Below, in pieces: positions 29,036 through 38,643 of a DNA stretch of 64,000 bases; the stretch's first letter is position 1, and the number at the start of each line of letters is the position of its first letter. Under the pieces are notes generated by a model. The model saw only the letters and a list, made by a program, of their open reading frames with translations, ran no database searches and had not been told where the DNA came from. A program made the position numbers and the translations under genes. Origin of the DNA: Fischerella sp. CENA71 (lineage in GTDB: Bacteria > Cyanobacteriota > Cyanobacteriia > Cyanobacteriales > Nostocaceae); NCBI GenBank assembly GCA_024239075.1, contig JANBVI010000044.1:121251-185250 (forward strand). The letters run 5' to 3'.

Positions 29036-29413
29036 ATGTCAAAACATACGCTATTTGTCTGCAAATCTTGTCACCGTTCATTTAAAAGACGACCCAAAAA
29101 TCCACCTTTCGATGGCGATATTTTAATTGACCAACTAAATAATTTATGTGCTGAAAAATTTTCTTCTGAAGAAATTGAAATTCAGGCTGTTGAATGTTTA
29201 TGGGCTTGCAAACAAGGCTGTGTTGTGGCTGTATCAAGTCATGAGAAACCCACCTATCTATTTATCAATCTTTCTCCAGAAAAAAGTGCATCAGCATTAA
29301 TGGAATTTATACAAATGTATATCAAAAGCTGTAAAGGAGCTTTCGCTTGGGAACAGCTTCCTAAACTTTTAAAGTCTGCGATTTTTACCCAAATTCCACC
29401 GATAAAATCATAA
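29036..29413 (+). CDS. DUF1636-like cysteine-rich metal-binding protein
   Basis: About 125 residues from the ATG at 29036, five bases after the binding-protein stop; an upstream ATG at 28994 would overlap that gene and add 14 unrelated residues. Features: CKSC near the N-terminus, then CLWACKQGC in the middle, an arrangement like thioredoxin-fold 2Fe-2S ferredoxins, and a hydrophobic C-terminal helix. I recognise it as DUF1636-like; members are often beside metal-uptake or cobalamin genes, but no biochemical role is established to my knowledge. Here it is translationally close to a siderophore-binding protein, so a role in iron release, sensing or storage is a guess. Confidence 0.7.
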   Translation: MSKHTLFVCKSCHRSFKRRPKNPPFDGDILIDQLNNLCAEKFSSEEIEIQAVECLWACKQGCVVAVSSHEKPTYLFINLSPEKSASALMEFIQMYIKSCKGAFAWEQLPKLLKSAIFTQIPPIKS

Positions 29414-29433
29414 TTTGAAATAATTAGGTAATT

Positions 29434-29481
29434 AGCGATCGCACTGATTTCGTTTCCGAAATATATTCTTGAGCGATCGCT
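29434..29481. terminator. HIP1-pair inverted repeat between convergent genes
   Basis: Two HIP1 octamers (29435-29442 and 29473-29480), each flanked so that AGCGATCGC and GCGATCGCT can pair, lie between the convergent DUF1636-like and ABC exporter genes; the second is followed by TTCTTTTT. It may act as a bidirectional terminator, though HIP1 is a general cyanobacterial repeat and pairing may be incidental. Confidence 0.35.
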
Positions 29482-29514
29482 TCTTTTTGATTTACCTAAA
29501 TTCAGCAGAGCTTT

Positions 29515-31329
29515 CTATTTTATGCCTGACTGTACCCGCCATAAATTAGTATAAATTCCATTCTTCTCCAGCAATTCATTATGGGTTCCCGATTCAACCA
29601 ATTTCCCATATTCCATCACATAAATACAATTAGCATTGCGGATGGTGGAAAGACGATGAGCGATCGCGATCGTTGTTCGATTAACTGTTATTCTTTCTAG
29701 AGAACGTTGAATAGCGGCTTCCGTTTCATTATCAACTGCTGATGTGGCTTCATCTAAAACTAATATCGGCGGATTTTTTAACACAGCTCTGGCGATCGCA
29801 ATTCTTTGGCGTTGTCCACCAGATAATTTTTGTCCGCGCTCGCCAACTATAGTCTCATAACCTTGGGGTAGCTGCATAATAAAATCATGGGCTTCCGCAA
29901 TTTTCGCAGCTGCAATTATTCGTTCATCCGTAGCATCAAAAGTTCCATAGGCAATATTTTCAGCAACAGTACCATGAAATAAGAATACATCCTGACTGAC
30001 TAAGCCGATACTGCGACGCAAATCACCTAAATTTAATTCCTGGATATCAATACCATCAATAGTAATTCTTCCTGAAGAGATATCATAAAATCGCAATAAT
30101 AATTTCACTAAAGTACTTTTACCGGAACCTGTAGAACCAACAATTGCTGTAGTTTTACCTGCCGGGATATGTAAGGATAAATTTTTAATTACTGGCTCTC
30201 TATCATGATAAGCAAAAGTGACTTGTTGGAAATCAATTTCTCCACGTACTTGTTCAACAGGTAAATATTTATTTCCTGAAGTAATATTACTGGGAGCATC
30301 TAATAAATCCATGATGCGATTGGTAGAAGCCATTGATCTTTGATATTTATCAAATATTTCTCCTAATTCTACTAATGGCCACAATAATCTCTGTATTAAA
30401 ACGAGTAGAACACTGAAACTACCAATAGATAACTTACCAGCATAGGTCGCCATACCTCCCCAAAATAGTAAAGCTGTAAAGCCTACTAAAATTAACATTC
30501 TAATCAAAGGATTAAATGCAGCAGAAAGTTTAATTGCTTTAGTGTTACTTTTTCTATATGCTTCGCTTTCTCCAGCAAATCTAGCGCTTTCATAAGCTTC
30601 AGCAGTAAAACTTTTAATTGTATTAATACCACTGAGGTTATTAGCCAATCTTGAATTGAGAAAACCTACCCTTTCTCGCACTTCTGCATAACGATCTTCC
30701 AGCAGCTTTTGATAAGTAAAAGAACCCCAAAGAATCAACGGCATTGGTAATAATGTCGCTAATGTAATCGCAGGAGGTAAAATCCAAAAAGCGCCACAAG
30801 TTAAAATAATCACTGAGGTGGTAATTTGGATAATTTCATTAGCAACAAAATTTAAGAAATCTTCCAATCGGTTGATATCATCATTCAAAATCGACATCAA
30901 ACTGCCAGTACTACTTTCTTCAAAGTAAGCTGAATCTAATTCTTGTACATGATTGTACGTATTTAAGCGTAAATTATGTTGGATATTTTGAGCTAAATTA
31001 CGCCAAAGAGTACTATATGCATACTCAGAAGCAGATTCTAGTATCCAAATAATGATAGTGACAACTGAAAGCAGTAAAAATTGCCAAAATATATCTTTTA
31101 TACCCAACTTAGCAATTACAGAATCTTGCTGCTTGACTAAAATATCCACCGCCACACCAATTAACCAAGGTGGTGCTAAATCTAAAATCGTATTAATGAT
31201 AGAAAATAATGTTGCTTGCCAAATTTGTTGGCGATATTGACTTCCATAGTTTAGCAAGCGTTGTAAAGGATAGGCTGAATTCTTACGCTTATTAGATACT
31301 CTAAAAGATTTCTTTGATGTTATTGCCAC
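29515..31329 (-). CDS. ABC exporter, fused membrane and ATPase domains
   Basis: A 604-residue half-transporter: six membrane segments (about 40-320; e.g. FLLLSVVTIIIWILES, ILTCGAFWILPPAITLATLL) and an ATPase domain with Walker [26 protein letters not shown], Walker B ILVLDEATSA and the H-loop IAHRLST. The start is a GTG at 31329. The type is the MsbA/multidrug family, homodimeric, moving lipids, peptides or drugs out of the cytoplasm. Its place among siderophore genes and opposite the lipopeptide NRPS operon makes export of the acyl-peptide product a reasonable hypothesis, but the sequence alone cannot separate this from a lipid or drug exporter. Confidence 0.85.
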   Translation of the reverse strand: MAITSKKSFRVSNKRKNSAYPLQRLLNYGSQYRQQIWQATLFSIINTILDLAPPWLIGVAVDILVKQQDSVIAKLGIKDIFWQFLLLSVVTIIIWILESASEYAYSTLWRNLAQNIQHNLRLNTYNHVQELDSAYFEESSTGSLMSILNDDINRLEDFLNFVANEIIQITTSVIILTCGAFWILPPAITLATLLPMPLILWGSFTYQKLLEDRYAEVRERVGFLNSRLANNLSGINTIKSFTAEAYESARFAGESEAYRKSNTKAIKLSAAFNPLIRMLILVGFTALLFWGGMATYAGKLSIGSFSVLLVLIQRLLWPLVELGEIFDKYQRSMASTNRIMDLLDAPSNITSGNKYLPVEQVRGEIDFQQVTFAYHDREPVIKNLSLHIPAGKTTAIVGSTGSGKSTLVKLLLRFYDISSGRITIDGIDIQELNLGDLRRSIGLVSQDVFLFHGTVAENIAYGTFDATDERIIAAAKIAEAHDFIMQLPQGYETIVGERGQKLSGGQRQRIAIARAVLKNPPILVLDEATSAVDNETEAAIQRSLERITVNRTTIAIAHRLSTIRNANCIYVMEYGKLVESGTHNELLEKNGIYTNLWRVQSGIK

Positions 31330-31581
31330 GACTGTTTATTGTTTGTAGTTACGTGATTGATACGATACTTACAACGAACACCTTAATGCTGAATTCATAA
31401 ATTACTCCTTTCTAGAGTAGCAGCTTATGCTAACAAATGATAGTAATTCTCAAAAATCAGAAAAGAAACGATAATAAATAAAGGCTTACGCAAAAATTCT
31501 CGGAAACTCTTATCTCTAACCTTTGTGTCTAAATTTTCCCTTGACCTGTGCGCAAATTTCTCACTATATAAATATTCCATC

Positions 31582-31735
31582 ATGAAATTAGTGAAACATC
31601 AAAATTTTCACCATATTACACGCAATGTCTGGATTTTGGGCTTGGTTAGCCTGTTGACAGATATTAGCACTAAGATGATTGATTCTATTTTGCCCCTATT
31701 TCTTGCGATTGCTCAAATAAATTGTATATATTTGA
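31582..31735 (+). pseudogene. N-terminal fragment of an MFS transporter
   Basis: From an ATG at 31582 the frame reads NVWILGLVSLLTDISTKMID and SILPLFL, the first transmembrane helix and loop of a major facilitator protein, then ends within a few codons where a short inverted-repeat element begins. Nothing further of the MFS gene is seen. A dead fragment, apparently cut by the element at 31736-31847. Confidence 0.65.
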
Positions 31736-31847
31736 GGCGTTGCATAATTGCGGGATGATTTTGGAATTTGCATAAAAAATAATCACCGTGTCATCGCATC
31801 TCCCCGTCTCCGTGTCAGCCTAAATCATCCCCTTATTCAGCAACGCC
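31736..31847. mobile_element. MITE-like element, 112 bp, with 27-bp terminal inverted repeats
   Basis: The ends GGCGTTGC...GGGATGATTT (31736-31762) and the reverse complement at 31821-31847 match at 22 of 27 positions. The inside is non-coding and includes a C-rich CCCCGTCTCCGTGTC stretch. The size and structure fit a non-autonomous transposon. Similar TTTGA words lie on each side, but no exact target duplication is clear. Confidence 0.55.
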
Positions 31848-32077
31848 AGATTTGATTCCTGTTCAACCTGAGATTTTCAGTTACACGGTACTCGACTAAA
31901 AATTAATAAGTCGCAACTTGGGTTAAAATGTATAGAAATTTGGCTTTATCCACTAAGCTACTAGTATCACTAAAAGTAAAATTTTAGACAACAATTACTA
32001 AACGTTTTGATAGAAAGTGGATACAGGATGGAGTGCGTTTACCGTAATGTTCCTCTAGATAAAGAGACCGAAATCTC

Positions 32078-33061
32078 ATGGATTTTCGACGGAATTCGCT
32101 TGTCGCTCAATCTTTGTCGCCTACACCAGCCCGTACCATCAAGCTCCCGTATTTAGCTACTCTACGCCCCAGGCAGTGGACAAAAAACCTAGTAGTATTC
32201 GCAGCACCCTTGTTTGCATTTAGCATCAACCTTTCATCTCTCTTGGGTAGCCTGCTGGCATTTTTAGTTTTTTGTTGTACATCTAGTAGTTTCTACCTGT
32301 TGAATGACATTGCGGATGTAAAATCTGACCGTCAGCATCCTGTGAAGTGTCAACGTCCCATCGCTGCCGGATTAGTGAGTATCCCAATTGCATGTGGGAT
32401 GGCATTGATTCTTATAACAAGCGCTCTAACTATTAGCTGGCTGCGTTCACCTGCGCTAGGTGCAACCATTACTGCTTATTCCATCTTACAAATAACCTAT
32501 AATTTGCGACTCAAACGCATGGTGATTTTGGATATTGGGGTGATTGCGACTGGGTTTGTGCTGCGAGCTTATGCAGGTGCGGCTGCCACCAACATTGTTT
32601 TATCGCCTTGGTTTTTGATGTGTACAGCGATGCTGGCGCTGTTTTTGGCGATTGAAAAACGCAAAGCCGAATTACGTTTAACAAACGTCCAAGGTGTTAA
32701 GCCCCGTGCTGTCCTCAAACGCTACTCTTTACCATTACTTACCCGCATGGAGAATATAGTCACTACAGGCACAGTTGTCAGCTATGCTCTTTGGAGTTCA
32801 GGCCCTCACATGCGTGGTGCTTCCACCTCCTGGATGTTACTGACTTTGCCCTTTGTGTTATATGGGATTTTTCGCTACCAGCTCCTCAGTGATCCAGAGG
32901 AAATTGCCCGTCGTACTGACATCGGTGTTGAACAAGGTGGATGCAGCGAACGACCAGAAGAAATTCTCTTGAAGGACTTGTCAATTCTGGTAACTGTCGG
33001 TGGTTGGGTTTTTACCTGTCTTGTTATTCTTTGGTTGAAACATCGAGGCTGGATCGAGTAA
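32078..33061 (+). CDS. UbiA-family prenyltransferase, similar to decaprenyl-phosphate phosphoribosyltransferase
   Basis: A 327-residue integral membrane protein. The start LATLRPRQWTKNLVVFAAPLFA is typical of the UbiA subgroup that moves phosphoribose onto polyprenyl phosphate (Rv3806c-like). The first Asp-rich motif is NDIADVKSDRQHP and several hydrophobic helices follow. The second Asp motif is less obvious by eye. It is followed by a methyltransferase and a GT-C type membrane glycosyltransferase in the same direction, suggesting polyprenyl-linked sugar metabolism for envelope glycans rather than siderophore work. A weak AAGAGA precedes the ATG at 32078. Confidence 0.78.
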   Translation: MDFRRNSLVAQSLSPTPARTIKLPYLATLRPRQWTKNLVVFAAPLFAFSINLSSLLGSLLAFLVFCCTSSSFYLLNDIADVKSDRQHPVKCQRPIAAGLVSIPIACGMALILITSALTISWLRSPALGATITAYSILQITYNLRLKRMVILDIGVIATGFVLRAYAGAAATNIVLSPWFLMCTAMLALFLAIEKRKAELRLTNVQGVKPRAVLKRYSLPLLTRMENIVTTGTVVSYALWSSGPHMRGASTSWMLLTLPFVLYGIFRYQLLSDPEEIARRTDIGVEQGGCSERPEEILLKDLSILVTVGGWVFTCLVILWLKHRGWIE

Positions 33062-33098
33062 ATCTTACGCCTGAAGAAATCAGCAATTAAGGTGTCTG

Positions 33099-33776
33099 TT
33101 GAGGATTTACAACTTTCAATCTAAAGATTTTTTTTGTATGAATTCTTTGAGTCTCTTCCGCGCACTTAAATTACCGTGTCAAAAAATGTCTGGTCTTGCT
33201 GCACTCAAGACAGGCTATCGCCCATTTATTTGTCCCCTTGATTTGGTTCTTTCAGAGATTCCTGAAGGTGCAAGTCTTTATGATATTGGCTGTGGAACTG
33301 GAGCATTACTCTATCTTGCGTTAAAATTCCGGTTCGTTACAGTTGCTCATGGTTATGATATTTCGCGTCAAGCAGTGAAAGCTTCTAAAGCTTTTGAAAT
33401 CGAACCTCAGAGATTTCAAGTAGAACTCTTGCACCCAGAGGAAACTCCTCCGAATCTGTCTGGATATGACACCGTAACTATGATTGATGTTCTCCATCAC
33501 ATTCCTTTGAAACGGCAAAATGATTTTATACGAAAAACTATCGCCACTATGGATTCAGGAGCGAAGTTAATTATTAAAGACATAGAAGCATCGAAAATTT
33601 TCGGTTCTTGTATGAATCAGCTTCATGACTTGTTACTAGCTAGGGAATGGGTTCACCAACATAGCTCTAAAGATATTGTTCAGGTTTTACAATCAACAGC
33701 AGCAATTGTTAGCCAACCGATTCTGTGTTGGACTCTTTGGTATCCACATTTTCAGGTTGTGGCATTAGTTCCTTAA
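33099..33776 (+). CDS. SAM-dependent methyltransferase
   Basis: 225 residues from a TTG at 33099 (AAGG seven bases upstream); an ATG at 33138 is the alternative. It has the class I SAM-binding motif LYDIGCGTGALL, an acidic end of strand 2 (GYDIS) and a DVLHHIP motif 4/post-strand segment, as in small-molecule or lipid methyltransferases. The substrate is unknown. It lies 37 bases after the UbiA gene and before a polyprenyl-sugar-dependent glycosyltransferase, so the three probably belong together. Confidence 0.82.
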   Translation: MRIYNFQSKDFFCMNSLSLFRALKLPCQKMSGLAALKTGYRPFICPLDLVLSEIPEGASLYDIGCGTGALLYLALKFRFVTVAHGYDISRQAVKASKAFEIEPQRFQVELLHPEETPPNLSGYDTVTMIDVLHHIPLKRQNDFIRKTIATMDSGAKLIIKDIEASKIFGSCMNQLHDLLLAREWVHQHSSKDIVQVLQSTAAIVSQPILCWTLWYPHFQVVALVP

Positions 33777-33922
33777 GGTATGATTGGCATTTGTGCGATC
33801 GCTTTTGCCAGGATTCCCTAAAATAAGATGCAAATTTTGATTTTTTCAAAGATGATTTTGAAGAAAATCCCTACCAATAGTTTGAAAGATTTATTTAAGA
33901 AAATGGAACAAGGAGCGTTTAA

Positions 33923-35467
33923 ATGAAAAATATAATCAAATTTTGGCATTCAATAGAGCCTAATCATAAGAAATATTTCAGCGTCTTCCTATTTTTTTGG
34001 GCCTTATTTGCTCTAACTAACAATGGATGGGATTCTTCAGAAGGTAGGTATGCTTATTTAGTTGCAGAACAAATTGTTAAACATGGACACTTAGGATTTG
34101 ATGTACAGCCTATACCCGGAGTTTTTGTAGAAGCACCAAATGGAAGAATATATGCTGCACACGAGATTGGAAATGCACTGTTCTTAATACCTACCGCATT
34201 TTTTAACCTTGTAATAGAAAATATTTTGTCAAATTTTATCAGTGACAAAAAATTTATAACTATAATTCAACAGTTCATAGTTTCCTTCCAAGGTGGAGTC
34301 TATTCTGCACTAACTGCAACTACTTTCTTTGGAATTTTACGTGTTGGATTTTCTCTACAAGTTATTACAAGTTTTCTAGCAACTCTATGTTTAGCTTTAA
34401 CTACCTATTTCTGGACTTACTCTAGAGAATTATACGATACTGTATTATCTACAACATTCTTAACTCTATCTTTCTTATTTTTATTAAACTATAAACAGAG
34501 TAATAAGTGGTGGCATTTAGTAACCAGTTTTATTTTCTTAGGACTGGGCTTTATTACCAGAATTTCTATGATTTTAGCAATAGTGACTTCTTTCTTTTAC
34601 CTGATTCTTATCACTAAATCAGTCACAAAGTTAACAAGAAGAATATCTATTGGATTATTTACACTCTTACCTTTTGTTTTGTGGCAGTTTTGGTATAACA
34701 ATTTAAGAACAGGCATTTTTTATGTTTCTCCTGTTCAAACAGAAAAATACATAAGTACCAACTCTTTAGATGGCAATCTCATTATAGGTTTAGCTGGACT
34801 TTTGTTGAGTCCTGGCAAAAGTATTTTTATTTATGCACCACTACTGATTTTATCAGTATTTCTATTTTATAAATTTTATAGGGAACAAAAGAAAGAGGCT
34901 ATGTATGTTTTAGTGCTTACTGTACTCTGGTTTTTGCTACATGCAAGGTTAAGGAATTGGTATGGCGCTTGGGGATGGGGACCTCGTCACTTAATTACCA
35001 TTTTACCTATTATGTTTATTCCCTTTGCTGTCAATATAGAATATGTTTGGAAAAATGCAAAATTAAAAATATATAGTATTTTTCTGGCTGGATTTGGCTT
35101 TATTATTTCGTTGTCTTCGATTATCTCAAATTGGTATTTTAGATTAAAATTAGCAGAAAAAAATGGAATGGCTAGCGATGATTTCTTCATTTGGAGTTTT
35201 TGGAATAGTCAAGCAATAGATATGCTAAAAGCTGCCATAGGAAATATATATCGGATTTTTACTCAATCACCACCGTTAGAAATAGCAGGAACTCCTGCAA
35301 TCAATAGCTATTGTAGTAGTACTGTATATGTTTGGGCTAATATGATGCTCTATTTTGGCATCCCTTGGTATGCTATGGCGTTTTTAGTCGCTCCTTTGCT
35401 GTTAATAATGTACCTATCCTTACGCTCCATTTTGAGTAGAAGTATCATATCTATTGATGTTAGTTAA
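33923..35467 (+). CDS. GT-C fold membrane glycosyltransferase (PMT/ArnT-like)
   Basis: A 514-residue protein with about 11-12 transmembrane helices. The first loop NNGWDSSEGRYAYLVAEQIV carries the acidic catalytic motif of GT-C enzymes, followed by another loop with AAHEIGNALFLIPTAFF. These enzymes move a sugar from a polyprenyl-phosphate carrier to an acceptor on the outer face of the membrane. AAGGAGCG precedes the ATG by about 9 bases. Its stop codon directly abuts the stop of the convergent ATPase gene (35465-35467 against 35468-35470). The donor may be the product of the UbiA gene upstream (inference). Confidence 0.75.
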   Translation: MKNIIKFWHSIEPNHKKYFSVFLFFWALFALTNNGWDSSEGRYAYLVAEQIVKHGHLGFDVQPIPGVFVEAPNGRIYAAHEIGNALFLIPTAFFNLVIENILSNFISDKKFITIIQQFIVSFQGGVYSALTATTFFGILRVGFSLQVITSFLATLCLALTTYFWTYSRELYDTVLSTTFLTLSFLFLLNYKQSNKWWHLVTSFIFLGLGFITRISMILAIVTSFFYLILITKSVTKLTRRISIGLFTLLPFVLWQFWYNNLRTGIFYVSPVQTEKYISTNSLDGNLIIGLAGLLLSPGKSIFIYAPLLILSVFLFYKFYREQKKEAMYVLVLTVLWFLLHARLRNWYGAWGWGPRHLITILPIMFIPFAVNIEYVWKNAKLKIYSIFLAGFGFIISLSSIISNWYFRLKLAEKNGMASDDFFIWSFWNSQAIDMLKAAIGNIYRIFTQSPPLEIAGTPAINSYCSSTVYVWANMMLYFGIPWYAMAFLVAPLLLIMYLSLRSILSRSIISIDVS

Positions 35468-36268
35468 TTAACACAAATTTCCTTTTCCCTTGCGTCCTAT
35501 TGGTACACACATGGGCGTTTCTACAACAGGATCGCTGACAATACGACACTGCAAACCAAAAACCTCTTGAACCATTTCTTGAGTCATGACTTGGGTTGGT
35601 TCCCCAGCAGCAAAAATGCGACCATCTTTGACAGCAATTAAGTAATCAGCATAACGACACGCCTGATTTAAATCATGCAACACCATCACAATTGTTCGTC
35701 CTTGAGTTTGGTTTAATTCATACAACAAATCTAAAATTTCTATCTGGTGCGCCAAATCCAAAAAAGTAGTCGGCTCATCCAAAAGTAAAATATCTGTATC
35801 CTGCGCCAGCGCCATTGCAATCCAAGCTCGCTGTCGTTGTCCACCAGATAAAGTATCTAATGCTCGATCTGCCAACTTCAATAAATTTGTAATTTCTAGC
35901 GCCTGCTGTACAATTTTTTCATCTTTGACTGACCATTGCTGTAACCAATTTTGATAAGGGTAACGTCCTTGTGCTACCAAATCTCGCACTGTTAAACCTT
36001 CCGGTGCTATTGGGCTTTGTGGCAAAATACCCAACTGCTGCGCTACTTCTTTGGTGGAAAGATTAAAAATAGATGTTCCGTCAAGATATACAGTACCGCT
36101 ACAGGGTTTAAGCAATCTTGCTAAACCCCGGAGTAAAGTTGATTTACCACAACCATTAGCACCAACTAAAGCACTAATTTGTCCGGCGGGAATTGCCAAA
36201 TTCAGGTCACGAATAATCGTCGCACCATCGTAAGCTAAAGATAGACTTTTGGTTGACAGTCCTTTCAT
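35468..36268 (-). CDS. FecE-type ferric siderophore ABC transporter ATPase
   Basis: 266 residues: Walker [10 protein letters not shown], signature [17 protein letters not shown], Walker B ILLLDEPT, and the H-loop VLHDLNQ. The AWIAMALAQ wording and size are those of FecE/FhuC/BtuD-like ATPases that drive siderophore or vitamin B12 import. It is the last gene of a three-gene set, three bases behind the permease gene. Cytoplasmic partner of the two permeases upstream. Confidence 0.92.
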   Translation of the reverse strand: MKGLSTKSLSLAYDGATIIRDLNLAIPAGQISALVGANGCGKSTLLRGLARLLKPCSGTVYLDGTSIFNLSTKEVAQQLGILPQSPIAPEGLTVRDLVAQGRYPYQNWLQQWSVKDEKIVQQALEITNLLKLADRALDTLSGGQRQRAWIAMALAQDTDILLLDEPTTFLDLAHQIEILDLLYELNQTQGRTIVMVLHDLNQACRYADYLIAVKDGRIFAAGEPTQVMTQEMVQEVFGLQCRIVSDPVVETPMCVPIGRKGKGNLC

Positions 36269-36271
36269 AAG

Positions 36272-37312
36272 TTACTTTTTACGATTACGAATTAATAAAT
36301 ACAGAAAATAAGGAGCGCCAACAGCAGCAGTTACCACCCCACAAGGAAGTTCAATAGGTGCAAACAATGTTCGTCCAAAAAAATCTGCCATCACAACAAT
36401 CATTCCTCCCAAAAGTGCTGCGGTAGGAATTAACCCTTCATGGTTTGGGCCTACTAATTGTCTTCCTATATGGGGTGCAATTAAACCAATAAAACTAATA
36501 TTTCCAGCGGTGGCGACTGATGCACCTGCTAAGGCTACACCTACTAGGACTAATAAACCACGTTGCCACTCTACCTGACTACCTAGACCTTTGGCGACAT
36601 CATCTCCTAAATTTAAAGCGTTTAAATGCCTTGCTAATGTCAAAGCCAATGGTACGAAAATAACTAACCAGGGTAATAAAGAAAATACTTGTTCACTTGT
36701 GCGTCCATAAACACTTCCAGCCAACCAAACCAAAGCAGCACTAACGTCATAAATATTCCCAAAGGTAATCATCAAGCTGGTGAAAGCAGTGGCGATCGCA
36801 GATAAACCAATACCCATCAAAATTAACAAAATCGGCGAACTACCTTTATTCCAAGCCAGCAAGTAAATTAAAACAGCCATCAACAAAGCACCAGCAAAGG
36901 CTGACAAGGGCAAAGTGTAAAAGGGTACTGATGGAAATAAAATAATCACTGCCACTGCTGCCAAATTTGCCCCAGCATTGATACCAATAATACTAGGATC
37001 AGCCAATGGATTGCGTGTCAGCCCTTGAAATATAGTCCCAGAAATTGCCAGCCCCACTCCTACCATAAAAGCGATAAGGGTACGGGGTAGACGTAGGTTA
37101 TGAATCACAAAAGCATAATCTGGGTTTCCTGTATCTATGCCGAATACAGTTTTGACAATATCCAAAGGTGAAATAGGATATTCACCCCGCCCTAAATTCA
37201 TCACCATCGCTAATGCGATCGCTACTACCAAACATAGCAGTATTAGTGGTACACGTCGGTCGATACGGAAAGATATCGCCTGAGAACGGATGACTAGCCA
37301 ATCAAAACTCAT
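36272..37312 (-). CDS. FecD-type siderophore ABC transporter permease
   Basis: 346 residues, with about ten membrane helices of the FecCD family: LRLPRTLIAFMVGVGLAISGTIFQGLTRNPLADPSIIGINAGANLA is the hallmark region, and GNISFIGLIAPHIGRQLVGPNH the loop contacting the ATPase. The ATG overlaps the TGA of the upstream permease by four bases (ATGA), as usual in these operons. Pairs with the next permease to form the heterodimeric channel for ferric-siderophore uptake. Confidence 0.92.
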   Translation of the reverse strand: MSFDWLVIRSQAISFRIDRRVPLILLCLVVAIALAMVMNLGRGEYPISPLDIVKTVFGIDTGNPDYAFVIHNLRLPRTLIAFMVGVGLAISGTIFQGLTRNPLADPSIIGINAGANLAAVAVIILFPSVPFYTLPLSAFAGALLMAVLIYLLAWNKGSSPILLILMGIGLSAIATAFTSLMITFGNIYDVSAALVWLAGSVYGRTSEQVFSLLPWLVIFVPLALTLARHLNALNLGDDVAKGLGSQVEWQRGLLVLVGVALAGASVATAGNISFIGLIAPHIGRQLVGPNHEGLIPTAALLGGMIVVMADFFGRTLFAPIELPCGVVTAAVGAPYFLYLLIRNRKK

Positions 37313-38340
37313 TTTTTCACCTTTGACTTAGCCAAGTATACGAAAAAGGGAGCGCCAACCAGTGCTGTCATTACACCTACAGGTAATTCCTGCGGTTTGA
37401 ACAACACACGAGCGCCAATATCTGCAACGAGAACTAAAATTGCTCCCACAATTGCCGAATAAGGCAAAATCCAACGATAATCGGCTTTAATGAAAAATCT
37501 GACAATGTGAGGAACGACTAAGCCAATAAAACCTATTGGCCCTGCAAGCGATACTGAACTTCCTGCTAGTAAAACAACACTGATTGCGGTAATTATTTTG
37601 ATCAAAGCTGTCTGTTGACCTAAGCCTTTGGCAACATCTTCACCCAGACTCATGGTAGTAATCTGTCTACCAAGGGTAAAGGCAACTATTAGTCCAATCG
37701 TGACGAAAGGCAATGCTTGTAAGAGGATGTTAGTATCTCGACCTGCTAATGAACCAGCTAACCAAAATCTAATTTCTTCTAAAGTGCGTTGACTGACGAT
37801 GAGAATAGCAGTAGTTAGGGAATAAATCAGAGCCGTCAGTGCTGCGCCTGCTACTGTTAGATTTAGTGGGGTAGCTCCTCCTCGTCCTAAAGAACCAAGA
37901 AAGTAAACTAACATTGCTGTGACTCCTGCCCCCAAAAAAGCCACAATGGTTAGGACACTCAAGGACGAACTACCCAAAACGAAAACTGTTACAACTACAG
38001 CCAGTGCGGCTCCTGATTCAATTCCCAAAATTCCTGGATCTGCTAGGGGGTTGCGTGTCAAACCTTGCATTAACGCTCCGGATACTGCAAGGGCTGATCC
38101 CACAAGCATCGCAATCAGCGATCGCGGTAATCTGACACTCTGGATTACTAGATGTTCATAGGAACCATCAAAGCTGACAAAGGATGCCAAAATCTTATCC
38201 AGAGGTATTTCTGCTGCACCTAGTGTGACGCTATACACCAAACAGATGAGTAGGAGTATTAGTCCCAGAACTAAACCTACTAAGGATGTTATTGGGGGTG
38301 TTTTCCAGCCTCTAGGTAATGCTGTAGTTGTTTTTGTCAT
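37309..38340 (-). CDS. FecC-type siderophore ABC transporter permease
   Basis: 343 residues, FecCD family, with VRLPRSLIAMLVGSALAVSGALMQGLTRNPLADPGILGIESGAAL and the coupling segment GPIGFIGLVVPHIVRF. First gene of the fecCDE-like operon. The operon lacks its own binding protein; the nearest FecB-type proteins are at 28054-29031 and the relic before it. The substrate, ferric siderophore, follows from family and setting. Confidence 0.92.
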   Translation of the reverse strand: MTKTTTALPRGWKTPPITSLVGLVLGLILLLICLVYSVTLGAAEIPLDKILASFVSFDGSYEHLVIQSVRLPRSLIAMLVGSALAVSGALMQGLTRNPLADPGILGIESGAALAVVVTVFVLGSSSLSVLTIVAFLGAGVTAMLVYFLGSLGRGGATPLNLTVAGAALTALIYSLTTAILIVSQRTLEEIRFWLAGSLAGRDTNILLQALPFVTIGLIVAFTLGRQITTMSLGEDVAKGLGQQTALIKIITAISVVLLAGSSVSLAGPIGFIGLVVPHIVRFFIKADYRWILPYSAIVGAILVLVADIGARVLFKPQELPVGVMTALVGAPFFVYLAKSKVKK

Positions 38341-38643
38341 GCTGGTGCTGGTTATTTGTTTTTTTAGTCGCCACTCTCAATATTTAACTGCTTTTTAATC
38401 AGTAAATTGATAATATTTCTTGATAAATTTATATATACATTACATTATTTTGGAGAACATGTAGCTAATTCCTGATTTTTATATTTATATAGGAATCAAA
38501 CATACCGTTCAAGCTTTGATATTATTTCTCAATAAAGTGGTATTGTTAGATCAACCTGAATCTGCCTTGTAATTTGTCAATAGTATTCAAAGGAAACGAG
38601 GAACTCTTAAAAAGGAAACCCACGGAATTCTGGGGAGACAGCG
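38341..38643. promoter_or_regulatory. Divergent promoter region of fecCDE-like and fetAB-like operons
   Basis: About 300 AT-rich bases with no gene. It must carry promoters in both directions. GATAAT followed twelve bases later by GATAAA near 38409-38427 recalls half-sites of a Fur box, but there is no full match, so the iron-dependent control is likely only from context. GGGGAGA just before 38644 is the ribosome binding site of the rightward gene. Confidence 0.35.

Noticed and set aside
29434-29481. HIP1 sites as a specific regulatory signal
   Set aside because: HIP1 octamers occur throughout coding and non-coding parts of the window; their clustering here may be chance, so only a weak terminator role is proposed.
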